Shown here piece by piece: positions 18,658-29,282 of a stretch of DNA of 64,000 bases. Origin of the DNA: Elysia chlorotica (taxonomy: Eukaryota; Mollusca; Gastropoda; Plakobranchidae); assembly GCA_003991915.1 (NCBI GenBank), contig RQTK01000204.1:133334-197333 (forward strand), written 5' to 3'. Both the position numbers and the translations under genes were made by a program. Every line of letters begins with the position of its first letter. Position 1 is the first letter of the stretch. Below the pieces are notes generated by a model. It made no database searches. It had not been told where the DNA came from and saw nothing but the letters and a program-made list of their open reading frames with translations.

Positions 18658-19654
18658 TAATGCTCTAATAATAGGTATGCATGTTATTTCATAGAGCCTA
18701 AAATCAAAAATATGATATAAAGTAAGATGCTTTTTTACAAATTGGAGTTATTTATCTCTTTAATCCTGAAGAGAATCGTTTACTACACACACACAGAACA
18801 AAATGATATTCCCCATTTTTATAAGATAAAAGTATTATAACCAGCTTTACGAAAGATCTGTGTAGTGAGTCGCTTTTTCAGTTCATTGTCTCTTGCTTCT
18901 GATTCTACAAGTTTAAACTTTTTGAACGTGCTGATCACTTTTCCTGTCTCTTTGCCTCAAGAACCGAGAAAAAGCAGCATTGAAAATCACGAGAAAAAAA
19001 TACTTTCACAAGAGATGCTCTTTAAACATAAAGCAATTCTTTTTCTTTTTTTCATTTCTGCATGCTGATTCTTGGTTCACAACGAGTTCGAACATATTTA
19101 CATTCTTAACATGAGCTGCCAATTTGCCAAATGTCTATTCAAAGCCAAACACTTTTTTCGAAGACTCTTTTTATGTCTGTGAAAGGGGGAACTTTTCCTC
19201 AATAGAATTAGGGAAATTGATTTCCTCTCTATCGCTTCAATGTGATGCCGGCTCGCTCCACAAAACTATTATTGTCACGTCATGTAGGCGGCCGGTACCA
19301 TTACTGTAAATCAATATTGTTTAGGTTTTCTTCTCACTCCGGCTAATGAACATCTTTTGAGATAAAGGAGAGGAATATGAGGGAACAGTTACGAAAGCCC
19401 GTTGAAGAGAGATGTAACACACACGGTTATATATAAATGAAAGACACGTCCGGTACGGTTTGCACAATGCCTTATGCGAATTTGTGCCTGAACGAGAATG
19501 CCATTCATTCTGAGGTTGGGCCTGTAAATAGAAGTGTAATATATTTTATCTTTCTGCCTTTCACTGTATTTTCTTTTCTCTCCTCCACCATCATACAATA
19601 TTATTACCACTACGGTTGCTGTTGCTGCTGCTGCTGCTACTACTGCTAACATCA

Positions 19655-19813
<159 letters not shown>

Positions 19814-19816
19814 AAT

Positions 19817-20000
19817 AGATCTGGAATTTGTAGGTATTTTCCACAGTGGCAAAAGTGACTTTTAGTGAAAATGGCCTAATAATGATTGCACTTTGTGGGA
19901 TTAGAACCCTCGATATGTAGATGCAGCGGCACCGAATCGCCTTGTCACAGTTAAAGCGAACATGGTTTATACCACTAGACCACTACGCTCCTTAAAAAAG
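19817..20000 (-). mobile_element. tRNA-derived SINE family B, copy 1
   Basis: The minus strand starts with GTGGTCTAGTGGTATAAACC (box A-like) and has GAGGGTTCTAATCCCAC (box B-like), then a body ending in TTCCAGATC. The same layout recurs at 20215-20365. Confidence 0.65.
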
Positions 20001-20214
20001 AAGTTTCATGGCTAGGGTCTCTTTAAGTGACTTGCTATCTTGATTGCGAAAGTCCGAATGACACCAAAGACAATCGCCATAATCCGGACGCATCAACACT
20101 TGCCAATGCACGCAAAAACGTCTAGGGACAGACCAAAACAATAATGTATGCCTCAAAGTTTTTGTATTTTATAAATTAGATTTTAGGAGAGGCAGACAAC
20201 TGGACTTATTATAA

Positions 20215-20365
20215 GTGGATCTGGAATTTTTAGGTATTTTTCCACAGTGGTAGAAGTAGGTTTTTGTTGAAAATCGTCGAATAATGATTGCACTTGTGGG
20301 CTTAGAACCCTCGACTTGCCCACTTAAAGTGTACATGGTTTATACCACTAGACCACTTTCTCATT
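20215..20365 (-). mobile_element. tRNA-derived SINE family B, copy 2
   Basis: Direct repeat of copy 1 (shared GGATCTGGAATTT, CCACAGTGG, AATAATGATTGCAC, AGAACCCTCGA, TGGTTTATACCACTAGACCAC on the + strand). It lacks about 30 internal bases present in copy 1. Confidence 0.65.
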
Positions 20366-21368
20366 CAAAAGTTGACTCATTCGCTGAGCGTGAGCTTAAA
20401 ATTTCATGGCAATCTGTTCGTCGGGGATACCCGGCAAACCAAATCCGGCGAGTGTTTTGATTACTGCTTCTCCTCAACTAGTCTGCCGTTCGAACTGAGA
20501 CCAGCGATCAAGTTGATTAGCTTGAATGTGTTTTTTACAGATCTGCCAACCACTGAAGCCGTCAACGTGTATGTTTAAGTCAAGACAATTTAAGAAAAAT
20601 GCCAACAAATATACCTTTTTTCGTAAGGTTAGCAGCTTTGTGTTTATCACGTTAGGCAATAGAGACCTTGCGAGAACTGGGCCCATACCAAAAACGAAGA
20701 CGATATATTGGGAATTTGCACTGGCGTCCAATTAAAGCAATATCCTAGACTTACGGATCCAATGAGTGACCAGAAAACCCCCATGCCTGACTATGTCACC
20801 CTTTATCGCAGTGTGGATCTCAAAGTCTGTAGTATACGTCCAGTCTGGACTAGTGGACTTGTGACAACTTGCCGGGTGCACCGATGCATGTGGAGCTCGG
20901 ATCACGCCAGTTGTACTGGTACGAGGGGGACAATGTTTAGTCAACACCTTCAAACTGGACATGGCATCGCTCTCGCTTCTGTTGATCCTGGGGATTTATC
21001 GGTGCAGAGGACAGCATGAAAGAGGGGGTTCTTCTAATTCTTTATCCACAGGCTATTGTTCTCTTATCCTGATCGTTTTTAGTTCCTTTATCCAAATCTT
21101 GCTTTGCTTTCATTGCTAATCTCTCTCCTAATCCATCCGTATTTCCGACCCATTCTTCCACTTCCTTTTTTTTTATCGATAACTTCGTTTCTCTGTACAT
21201 TCCCCGTCTATGGATAAATGTGTATCGTTCTCGATGGCACTATTAGTACTGTTTTGTTTCTTAAAGGTTTTTGATTCAGTTATTTTTGCCAAGTATTAGT
21301 ATTGTATCCCAGTGCATATCATGTGTTCTGGTTTATTTCTCTGCTTGCTTCTTTTGCATTGCTTTGTA
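20366..21368. other. Unexplained stretch with weak open frames
   Basis: Contains an open frame of 103 codons at 20708-21019 (+) and 76 codons opposite. I recognise no family, splice context or start context in either. The GC content is somewhat higher than in the surroundings, so an old transposon interior is possible. Confidence 0.3.
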
Positions 21369-21432
21369 GTTGCTGTTGTTGTTGCTGTTGTTGTTGTTGT
21401 TATTGTTGTTATTGCTTTTGTTGTTATTGCTT

Positions 21433-21500
<68 letters not shown>
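21369..21500. repeat. (TTG)n microsatellite
   Basis: TTG array with TTA and CTG interruptions. Confidence 0.97.
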
Positions 21501-21799
21501 GACAGGGCGCAAAATTAGGAATACTAAAATATGAAATTTAAAGCAAAAATAAAAGCATACAATTTTACGTCTTTTTTGTTTTAAATATGCACAGAGATTT
21601 TCACGCGCGATACATTGGTTGGAATATGGACGATAAGAGTTATGGGGTTGGTTACTTTCTGGTAGAGTTAAAGAGATTACGCCAAAAGGAGTTTAATCTG
21701 GTCCTATTAGTCAACGGGACGACAATACAGCCATAGAGGAAAGAGGGAGAGTAACGGTAGACTGTTCATTTTGCCATTAAAACATACAAACCAGGCACC

Positions 21800-21945
21800 T
21801 TTCGGTTGGGAGACCACTTGCACCAGTCCCTTCACCCCTCCGGCTGAGACAGAGGTCCTCGTATCCCCGCTCTGTCTCTTTGTGCATCACGCAAAATTGT
21901 CAGATTTCTTTGGGGACCCATCGTCGACAATGATCTTACCTGGTA
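21800..21945 (+). mobile_element. Diverged family A SINE tail
   Basis: TATCCCCGCTCTGTCTC, then AAAATTGTCAGA and GGGGACCCATC correspond in order to the family A body at 28147-28215. Quite diverged, so an old copy. Confidence 0.45.
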
Positions 21946-23317
21946 ACTAAGGACACTTTAAAAATTGGACAGAGCTTCGCTTTCTTCGACCAAAGAACAT
22001 AACGTAAATCACATTCAATGTTACGTGGCGTTTCAAGTGAACCATAGCAACGCAAAAATAATAATCAGTGAAAACCCGATTCCAGAACAGTGATATTATG
22101 ACTTTCGGTTTATCTGCGTTGGCCAGAATGGTTCTGCTTGAGTAGAGCAGCTTTTATTTCGTAGTTGGATTGGTGGGGAAAGAAATGCGTGAGACTGAAA
22201 GTAGACGGAGGGGCGAGAGATGACTATTGTAACGAAGGGAGGCCCAGAAGCAATGAGGTTATGGGGTGGGACATAAAAGGCCAGAGAATTAATTTGAGTG
22301 TGGTCCAAAGCTTTTGAGATTGACTGGTCCATAAGTCCGAGCACGTAACACTTTGTAATGATTTTTTCCCATCGATCGGCGGATCTAAAGTCTCCATGAT
22401 GATTGGGAAACTGTGGTGTTATACAAGTGCACGTTGTTATAGCTTTAGAGAATACAGTTAGTCTTTACAGTAAATACATGTCCTGGCGATCGGATACAGT
22501 GTTGTTTGGTGTACATTTTTTCTTCGTTATAGAATGACCAGAAAGGTTATATTTTTGTCTTTGCGTTCTTTAAATAAATAATATTACCGTTTGATAAACT
22601 CATCAACCAGTCCTGTGTTGTGTTGACGTTAGCCACAAGTGTGTACATAAATTCTGAACTAATTTTACCACTGGTAGTCGATGTTTTAGTGGAGGAGCAA
22701 GTTGTGTTTCATAAGGTTTATAAATCCTAGGAACTCAACCTTTCGGAGACTATTATTTTAAGAACAGTAATCCTTTTTACATAACCTAAACGTCTTCTAC
22801 CAGGCGCTTTTTCTGAGTTTTAAAAGCAGAAGCATCCTTGTTTTATTTTAAATAATCAACAGTTACACTTTTTAAAGTAAATGCTGTGTTTGATTAAATA
22901 ATCAATAGAGATAGATCAATAATCCAGAACATGTCACACTAAAGTGTATATTATTTTCAATAACAAAAAAATATACGAACAAAAGAATCCAATCATATCA
23001 TACATCTCAGATTCTGCAGAGGTCAGATGTAAAAGAATTTAAATTTTAATGCAAATGATGTTTTGAATAAAGAATCACAATATTATAAAAATGCTCGCAG
23101 TGTGCGGGTAGGCCGTAATGCATATAGAAAGAGTTGCCTTCAAAGAGAATTTCTACGCCAAAATGTTCAAATTTATCACCCTGCCTAATTATTAATATCA
23201 ATAATGTGATATTAATTATAAAGCACGGTGATACATTTATGTACTTTGTTTTCTGAGGTCCTCAAACGATTCTGTATGGAGATTGAATTGGCTTGGAGTC
23301 TGCAAATGAATGTTTAA
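21946..23317. other. Non-coding stretch
   Basis: AT-rich sequence with no gene, RNA or repeat that I can identify. The 82-codon minus frame at 22096-22344 has no recognisable similarity. Confidence 0.4.
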
Positions 23318-23415
23318 CCCTCTCTCTCTCTCTCTCTCTCTCTTTCTTTCTCTCTCTCTCTCTCTCTCTATTTCTCTCTCGCTCACTTTTTTGTTTCTCT
23401 CTCTCTCTGTCTTGT
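23318..23415. repeat. (CT)n microsatellite
   Basis: CT runs with TTTC and GCTC interruptions, just upstream of the possible exon at 23474. Confidence 0.95.
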
Positions 23416-23473
23416 TGCCTCTCATTCTCAATGTCTCTTTTTTTTGTCCTATGGTTGTCTTTTTACCACATAG

Positions 23474-23594
23474 AAAGATGGATAGTACTACACCAGCGGT
23501 AGACGTTCATACATCCAGAGACACGCCCAAGTACGGCGGTGATTTAGGAGTGACAAACAACGTTAAACAAAAATCGGTTTGCCTCAATGAATGA
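23474..23594 (+). CDS. Possible terminal exon of the Ser-Pro-rich gene
   Basis: The acceptor TTTTACCACATAG at 23473 is followed by a frame that joins in phase (2+1) to the donor at 17194. It codes about 39 residues beginning RKMDSTTPAVD and ending VCLNE before TGA. The Thr/Pro/Lys composition is compatible with the upstream exon. The link is only phase and composition over a 6.3-kb intron filled with repeats; a different gene, or no gene, is possible. Confidence 0.22.
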
Positions 23595-24015
23595 ATTTTA
23601 ACATTTCCTCTTATTCTCTCCTTTTCTCAAAGTTCTCTTACCACTCCTATTTTATTTTATTTCGGCTGTTTTCCTCTTTACACTAAATCCATAGATTTAG
23701 ACGCCTGGTTCAACCTGGCTTTTCAATTGCTTTCGAAAATTCTCTCAACCTTACATAAAATGAACAATTCACATTAGCGTGAGGCTTCAAAAGAAATGAA
23801 GAAAAAGAGGAAGGAGAAATCAATGAAAGAGAAAATACATAACTTGTATAATGAGAGAAATAAAAGAGAGACCTTGTTCTAAATGTCGGTGCAGGTATAG
23901 CTGATCAAAAGCTACAGAAAGTGTGTGTGTGTGGGGGGGGGGGTTGAGGAGGGATAGTATCGGTCTTCGATCCAGGTCATCAGAGGATAAAGTGATCCGT
24001 ATGTAAATAGAAGAG

Positions 24016-24016
<1 letters not shown>

Positions 24017-24088
<72 letters not shown>

Positions 24089-24095
24089 CTGCTGC
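24017..24095. repeat. (ACT)n-(GCT)n microsatellite
   Basis: Eleven or more ACT units followed by CTG/CTA units. Confidence 0.95.
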
Positions 24096-24619
24096 ACAAC
24101 TAATATTACCACTGTTACTAATTAGACTTTTGCCGCTGCTATTACTGTTACAATGTCAATTGTGTTTTTATTGTGATATTAATAATTAAATTGTACGGCC
24201 CTCGCTACTTTAACATCTACTAAATTGAAATACGCGCGTTCCGTAATACGCTGTACAGATTTTCTGTTATAAGACTGTGAGAACATTTTAGAGCTTTAGA
24301 CTAAGGATCGTTGAATAAAGTTCACACTGTGATTTGTGTGTAGTACAGAATCCCAGCAGCTTCATAACCAAGCTGGTCATTGTGAAATTGAGCCATGGAC
24401 CAAAAACATGGATCATCGTCTCATACTTCATTACATGGGTAAGTTGAACTTTAAGTAGTGTCTTAGACTCTTACCAAGGCGCTGATCTTACTATATTTAA
24501 TTATTTCTTGCTATCAGGTGTATCAGGCTCACTTCTCCTGTGTAGGCCTACCTACAACATTTAAATTCAGTTTTTACAAAACTACATTGTTTGAAATATA
24601 GGCTTTATTAATAACCATC

Positions 24620-25660
24620 ACACAGTCGCTGTGTTCTTTGACCTTGAAAAAAGCTCATGACACAACCTAAAAGTATGGCATGCTTTAAATAATAAAAAAT
24701 ATATGTTTTTAAAATATGGGATTCGTGGGCAACCTACTCATATTCATTAAAAATTTTATAGATAATCGCCACTTCCAAGTGAAGGTTGGATCCTCTCTGT
24801 CTGACTCCTTCGAGCAGGAGCAGGGAATTCCTCAGAGCAGCGTTCTCTCGCCAATTTTCTTTGGCATATAAATTAATTCAATAACTGCTCGTTATACGTA
24901 GACGATTTTGTCGTCTGTTACAGAGCCTCTTCAATTATAACCATAGAAGGGCAACTCCAACTGCAGTTCAACGCTCTTGAAAAGAAATGGCTGATAAGCT
25001 CGCCAAGATCGGGCTCGAACTTGTACCTACTCAGGTGCAGATACCGACATCAGATGCAAAGCCAATTGTACATACGTTTATAAGAGTAAACTGAAAAGCG
25101 CGATGGAACAATCTGACAAACAACAAACTACACTGTGTCCAACCACATTTAGATCATCGGGCAAGACTGTCTCAGGCTAGAAGACGAGACAAGGTGGTAC
25201 TCGATCAAATCCCGACTTGGACATTCTCATCTTACTCACGCCTTCATACTGAGAGGTCAAGAGCATCCACAGTGTCAAATCTACAACTGTCAATGATCCA
25301 TAAGTCACATTCTGGTTACCTGTCCGCTTTTCACCGGGAAAGAAATAAAATTATGTATCTGGCTTCCAAGCCACAAGAGAGCATATTTACTTAATATGTT
25401 AGTCCTCAGCGCCTACTGAGGTATCTGAAGGTCATTTGTGTGTATAAAAAATTAACTGTATAATCCTACACACGGATCTTTTATACTACTGTTTATATCC
25501 TTTACTTTTAACCCACCTTTTATGCGCAATTCTGTGCTCTTACAACTCAGAGAGACAAAGGAGTTATGTTTCTACTAGTATGATGCCTTGGACATCATGA
25601 GCACAATATAGCCGTTAGCGTGCTGACGTGCTGTAAAAACAAACTCACTCACTTTTTATA
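24620..25660 (+). mobile_element. Decayed Jockey-type non-LTR retrotransposon, 3' part
   Basis: Conceptual frames with several shifts show reverse transcriptase motifs in order: FFDLEKAHD (24630), KYGIRGN (about 24715), GSSLSDSFEQEQGIPQSSVLSP (24790-24855), then the catalytic YVDDFVVCYR (about 24895) and QLQLQFNALEKWADKL. A second block gives QARRRDKVVLDQI (about 25170) and, one frame over, LTHAFILRGQEHPQC and SISHILVTCPLF, as in the C-terminal RNase H-like region of Jockey elements. The 3' UTR ends in CACAATATAGCC, GTGCTGACGTGC, then ACTCACTCAC. Stops and frameshifts make it dead. Confidence 0.75.
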
Positions 25661-25664
25661 ATGT

Positions 25665-26310
25665 ATCTTAGCCCAAAATAGATAAAATATGCGATGCTTT
25701 AGTTAAGTGTCATTGGTTTACCTGGGCATAATCTGTGAGTTATGCAAACACTTTCCTGTTTTTTTTTGTTGTTTTTTTTTTTTTGAACATATTGAGACGA
25801 AATGGAGGGGAAAAAAGTCTTAGCCACCCAACATTTAAATGCACGAATAAGACAAAAGTCTGAAAATGCAGATTTTCGGATAGAAATGAATCTATTTAAT
25901 TAAACCATAAAATGCTTGATTAATTTAAAAAGAATAATGAAATTAAGCCTAATTAAGAAAATGAGATTGCCTGTCGATACAACAAAACAGTATGTGGAGT
26001 AATTTACTTATTCAGCGACCATGACTTATTAAAAATGTCAAAACAAAGTTTTACATGATAGCCAACTTACGCAATAACAAGAAACGAAATCAAACGTTAA
26101 CATTGATACATTGATGTCCAACAAGCGTTTTATACAGAACAAAAGATTTGGTGGGTGAATCTCTCCGTGAAAACAATTTTACTTCCGAATAGTTTCTTAT
26201 ATTTTCTTAAGAAACATAATAATTGAGTTGTACACACAACAACTTTATCAACAATCCTATCAGCTTTGTTTGTACTACTATCTCGGGGGATATCGTGGCT
26301 CCCTAACTAG
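25665..26310 (+). repeat. Diverged direct duplication, unit 1
   Basis: Matches 26415-27061 at an offset of 750-751: GCGATGCTTTAGTTAAGTGTC versus GCGATGCATTAGTAAAGTGTC, TATGCAAACACT in both, GTCTTAGCCACCC versus CTCTTAGCCATCC, ATCTCTCCGTGAAAAC versus ATCTCTCCGTAAAATC, CCTAACTAG versus CCCAACTAG. Confidence 0.6.
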
Positions 26311-26414
26311 AAATCTTGTATTAATGGATCTAAGCCTGAGAGGTCATAAGGGCCCCAGTTATGTAGGCTAGAGCTAAGCCCAAAATTGATATGGTAAAGG
26401 CTTTTTAGCGGATG

Positions 26415-27061
26415 GGGCGGGGGTGATTTTACAAAAATGTGCGATGCATTAGTAAAGTGTCTTTAATTTACGTGTGCGTTTTTTATGCAAACACTCCAAT
26501 TTTCTCATTTAACCATGTTTTTATTATTGAGTCGAAAATTGAGGAAAAAAAAACTCTTAGCCATCCGATATTTAGATACACCATAAAGACTGGAGTCTCA
26601 AAATGCTGATGTTTAAGACAGAAACGAATCTGTCATAAATATTGATTTTTTTTTTTCTATTTTTTTAGCGCGAAAATGTTAAGGCGTTCACTGCACCGTC
26701 TAATTAAAATGGTTAATTGTAAAATCGGAGAATAATGATTAGGCCCACTTTAGGAAACAACTAACAGCATGTGGATTAGTATTTGTACGACTCGTACGTG
26801 TCCAAACAAAGATTAATATTTAGCAACCAAACGCAAAGAGGAGAATAAAAAAGAACTAAAAGTTTACAAAGATGTCCTAAGTTTAATAGCGTCTATCTCA
26901 GCATGGAAGAGTCGGCGCATCTCTCCGTAAAATCATTTTGAATTTTAAATTATGATACTGATGATACACATATTTGAACTGTGGCATACGGTAATTGTAT
27001 CTGTCACCATTCAGCTGTGTCCATCTCACAATCCCCAAGAACTTCGTGGGTTCCCAACTAG
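26415..27061 (+). repeat. Diverged direct duplication, unit 2
   Basis: Adjacent partner of 25665-26310. Order of shared blocks is preserved over about 620 bases. No coding potential in either unit. Confidence 0.6.
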
Positions 27062-27211
27062 TAATAATAACACCAATGGTGAAATTAATAAAAAAAAATT
27101 TAATTATTATGTCGAAATAAAAAAATATGTGAAATGTTGTTTTTATTGAATGCGTTCCATGAAAAATTGAACGTCATGACGTAGGATATGCAATGTACCG
27201 TTAGGTTGTTG

Positions 27212-27258
27212 CTTCTTCTTCTTCTTCTCCCTCTTCTTCTTCTTTTTCTTCTTCTTTA
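27212..27258. repeat. (CTT)n microsatellite
   Basis: CTT units with CCC and TTT interruptions. Confidence 0.9.
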
Positions 27259-27393
27259 GCATTTCTGCTCAAATTTAACTTGTGGTTAATTTCAGGTTGG
27301 GCTCAGAGGTAATTGCTGGTACAATAGCCTTTTGTAGATAAATCAATAGACCTAGATCTAGGTTTTAGATCTTGATTCCATGTTCCAGAGAGT

Positions 27394-27395
<2 letters not shown>

Positions 27396-27433
<38 letters not shown>

Positions 27434-27453
27434 AAGGAGAGAAAGAGATAGAG

Positions 27454-27486
<33 letters not shown>
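27396..27486. repeat. (GA)n microsatellite
   Basis: GA runs with TAGAAAGG and GCGA interruptions. Confidence 0.95.
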
Positions 27487-27488
<2 letters not shown>

Positions 27489-27847
27489 CTAATGTTATTC
27501 ACGTATTGATAGCTAAATTGTCTCTTATTACAGTTCTATGCCATCCACTGATTTACCCGGGAGGCTACGTTATTTGTCTGTCTAGGCAGTAGGCTGTTGG
27601 CCCACAGTTTATTGAGTTAAAGACTGGATTGGCCCGCTTCTTGCCCTCCCTACCTTACTGCCCTTTTAAATTTTACTACAAAACCATTATCCTTCGTTAT
27701 AAAGTTTACTTTTAAAATTATAATCATCTTTCTACACTAACTCCTATTTTTGAGTCTTCAAATTTTCTTTAACTTGTATTATTTGAGCTGATAAATGCGG
27801 TTCAGATTATGCAAACTCCTTTCATAGCATTTTATTACAAGTAGAGG

Positions 27848-27987
27848 TTGAGTTGTTGAGTTGGTTTAACGTTAGTACTATATAGGCTAAATTGTGGACG
27901 GGCCACAAGACTAACGTCTGACAACTTTATGTGCTGCCACACACGAGACAGGGCGGGGATGCCATGACTCCTATCTCAGCCGGTCAC
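27848..27987 (-). mobile_element. Family A SINE, 5'-truncated, inverted
   Basis: The minus strand reads GTGACCGGCTGAGAT..., GGCATCCCCGCCCTGTCTC, TTGTCAGACGTTAGTCTT, then CCTATATAGTACTAACGTT and a tail of AACTCAACTC. Nearly the complement of the neighbouring plus copy. Confidence 0.75.
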
Positions 27988-28017
27988 ACAAGTAGAGGTA
28001 TTAGCAAAGATAAGGGG

Positions 28018-28268
28018 AGGGGGGGTTCTCAGGGTAGAACATCGGCTTCCGACGCAAGAGGTCCGAGTTCGAATCCTGGCGGTTGCGTTCCCTACTGGTT
28101 GGGTCGGTGTCAGTATAATGTGACCGGTTGGGACAGGTGTCATGGCATCCCCGCCCTGTCTCTTGTGTGGTGGCAGCACTTAAAATTGTCAGACATTAGT
28201 CTTCGGGCTCATCCACAATATAGCCTGTATAGTGCTGATCTTGGACTTTAAAACTAACTCAACTCAAC
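28018..28268 (+). mobile_element. Family A SINE, full copy
   Basis: tRNA-like head with box A-like TCAGGGTAGAACATCGG and box B-like GAGTTCGAATCCTGG (28030-28080). The body contains GTCAGTATAATGTGACCGG, GGCATCCCCGCCCTGTCTC and AAAATTGTCAGACATTAG. The 3' end is CACAATATAGCC...GTGCTGATCTTGGAC and an AACTCAACTCAACT tail. Best copy of the family in the window. Confidence 0.8.
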
Positions 28269-29262
28269 TGGCGAAGATAAGTTCTTATCGTAAACTCTAG
28301 ATGTTTAGATAAAAAAAATGGATGGGGGTGGTGAAACAATAATGTATACTTTGTCATAATATTATGTGAATGACGACCCACGCTTGGCCTAGTTTGGTGT
28401 AACTAGGTCCTAATTGTTTACTGATTATATTAGACTGCTAAGACTGTTTCACATGTACTATGCTAAATGTTAGAAGATTGTAAACAGCGTTACCAAGAGG
28501 ATACGCCATGTATTCATCCGCATAAGAAAATCGTGTTTTATATATGAACAGACCGAATATCGAAATATAAGCTGCATATTAAAGTTTTATCAATAAGATT
28601 AGCTTTTTCTACAGTTTTTATTCGTTTAAATCTTCGTCCTTCATGTTTCCAATGAGAATCATTTTTGTCGGTCTTACTTCCGGTTTTGAAATTTGTTTAC
28701 ATTTTACAGTAACGGTTCAATAAGGCAGCTTGTTAGGAATGTGAGGACTGTGGAATGTAATTGTTTTCTAACCTGTACACTGTAATAAATTTGTTGTAGA
28801 TTATGTCTAGGCTACTTATTGTATATAAAATAAAATGAGGGAAAAATAAGATTAATTCTACGCCATTAGAAGGGACTTTACTTAGATTTTTAGACATCAC
28901 CCGTTTATTTGTTCACTTTTTGCAGCCGCATTCCATTCCTCGCAGGATTGTAGAATATAGACTTATATCTAATAACGGCGTTTTGAGAAAATTAATTTAG
29001 ATTCTTCGAGATATAGGCCTATATTTGTTGTTATTGAATTTTGATCGTGAACATATGTTCAAATATTTTTCTTAACCCTCTTTCTCTCTCTTTTTTTCTT
29101 TATTTTTTTTGGGGGGTGGGGGGTTATAAACCTAAAAAGGAGCTGATATTTCTGATAATTTCAATATAATGATTAAACGCATAGGACTTTTTTTTTCTCT
29201 GTAAAAATCATTGTATCTTAGTGTCAAAACATGTCTTTTTGTTTGTTTTACAAATGTTTTTA
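28269..29262. other. Region upstream of LRRC71
   Basis: AT-rich, no coding sequence. ACTTCCGGT at about 28676-28684 is an ETS-type site and could belong to a promoter. I find no convincing RFX X-box, which a ciliary gene might be expected to have. A 5' UTR exon of LRRC71 may lie here. Confidence 0.3.
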
Positions 29263-29282
29263 GCGCAGTAAATAAAATCAAG

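Noticed and set aside
20708-21019. 103-codon frame on the plus strand
   Set aside because: No recognisable motif, and the opposite strand is also open for 76 codons. Kept only as an unexplained stretch.
27931-28251. 106-codon frame across a SINE
   Set aside because: It runs through both family A copies, and the reverse frame gives a similar start because the copies are inverted. Not a gene.
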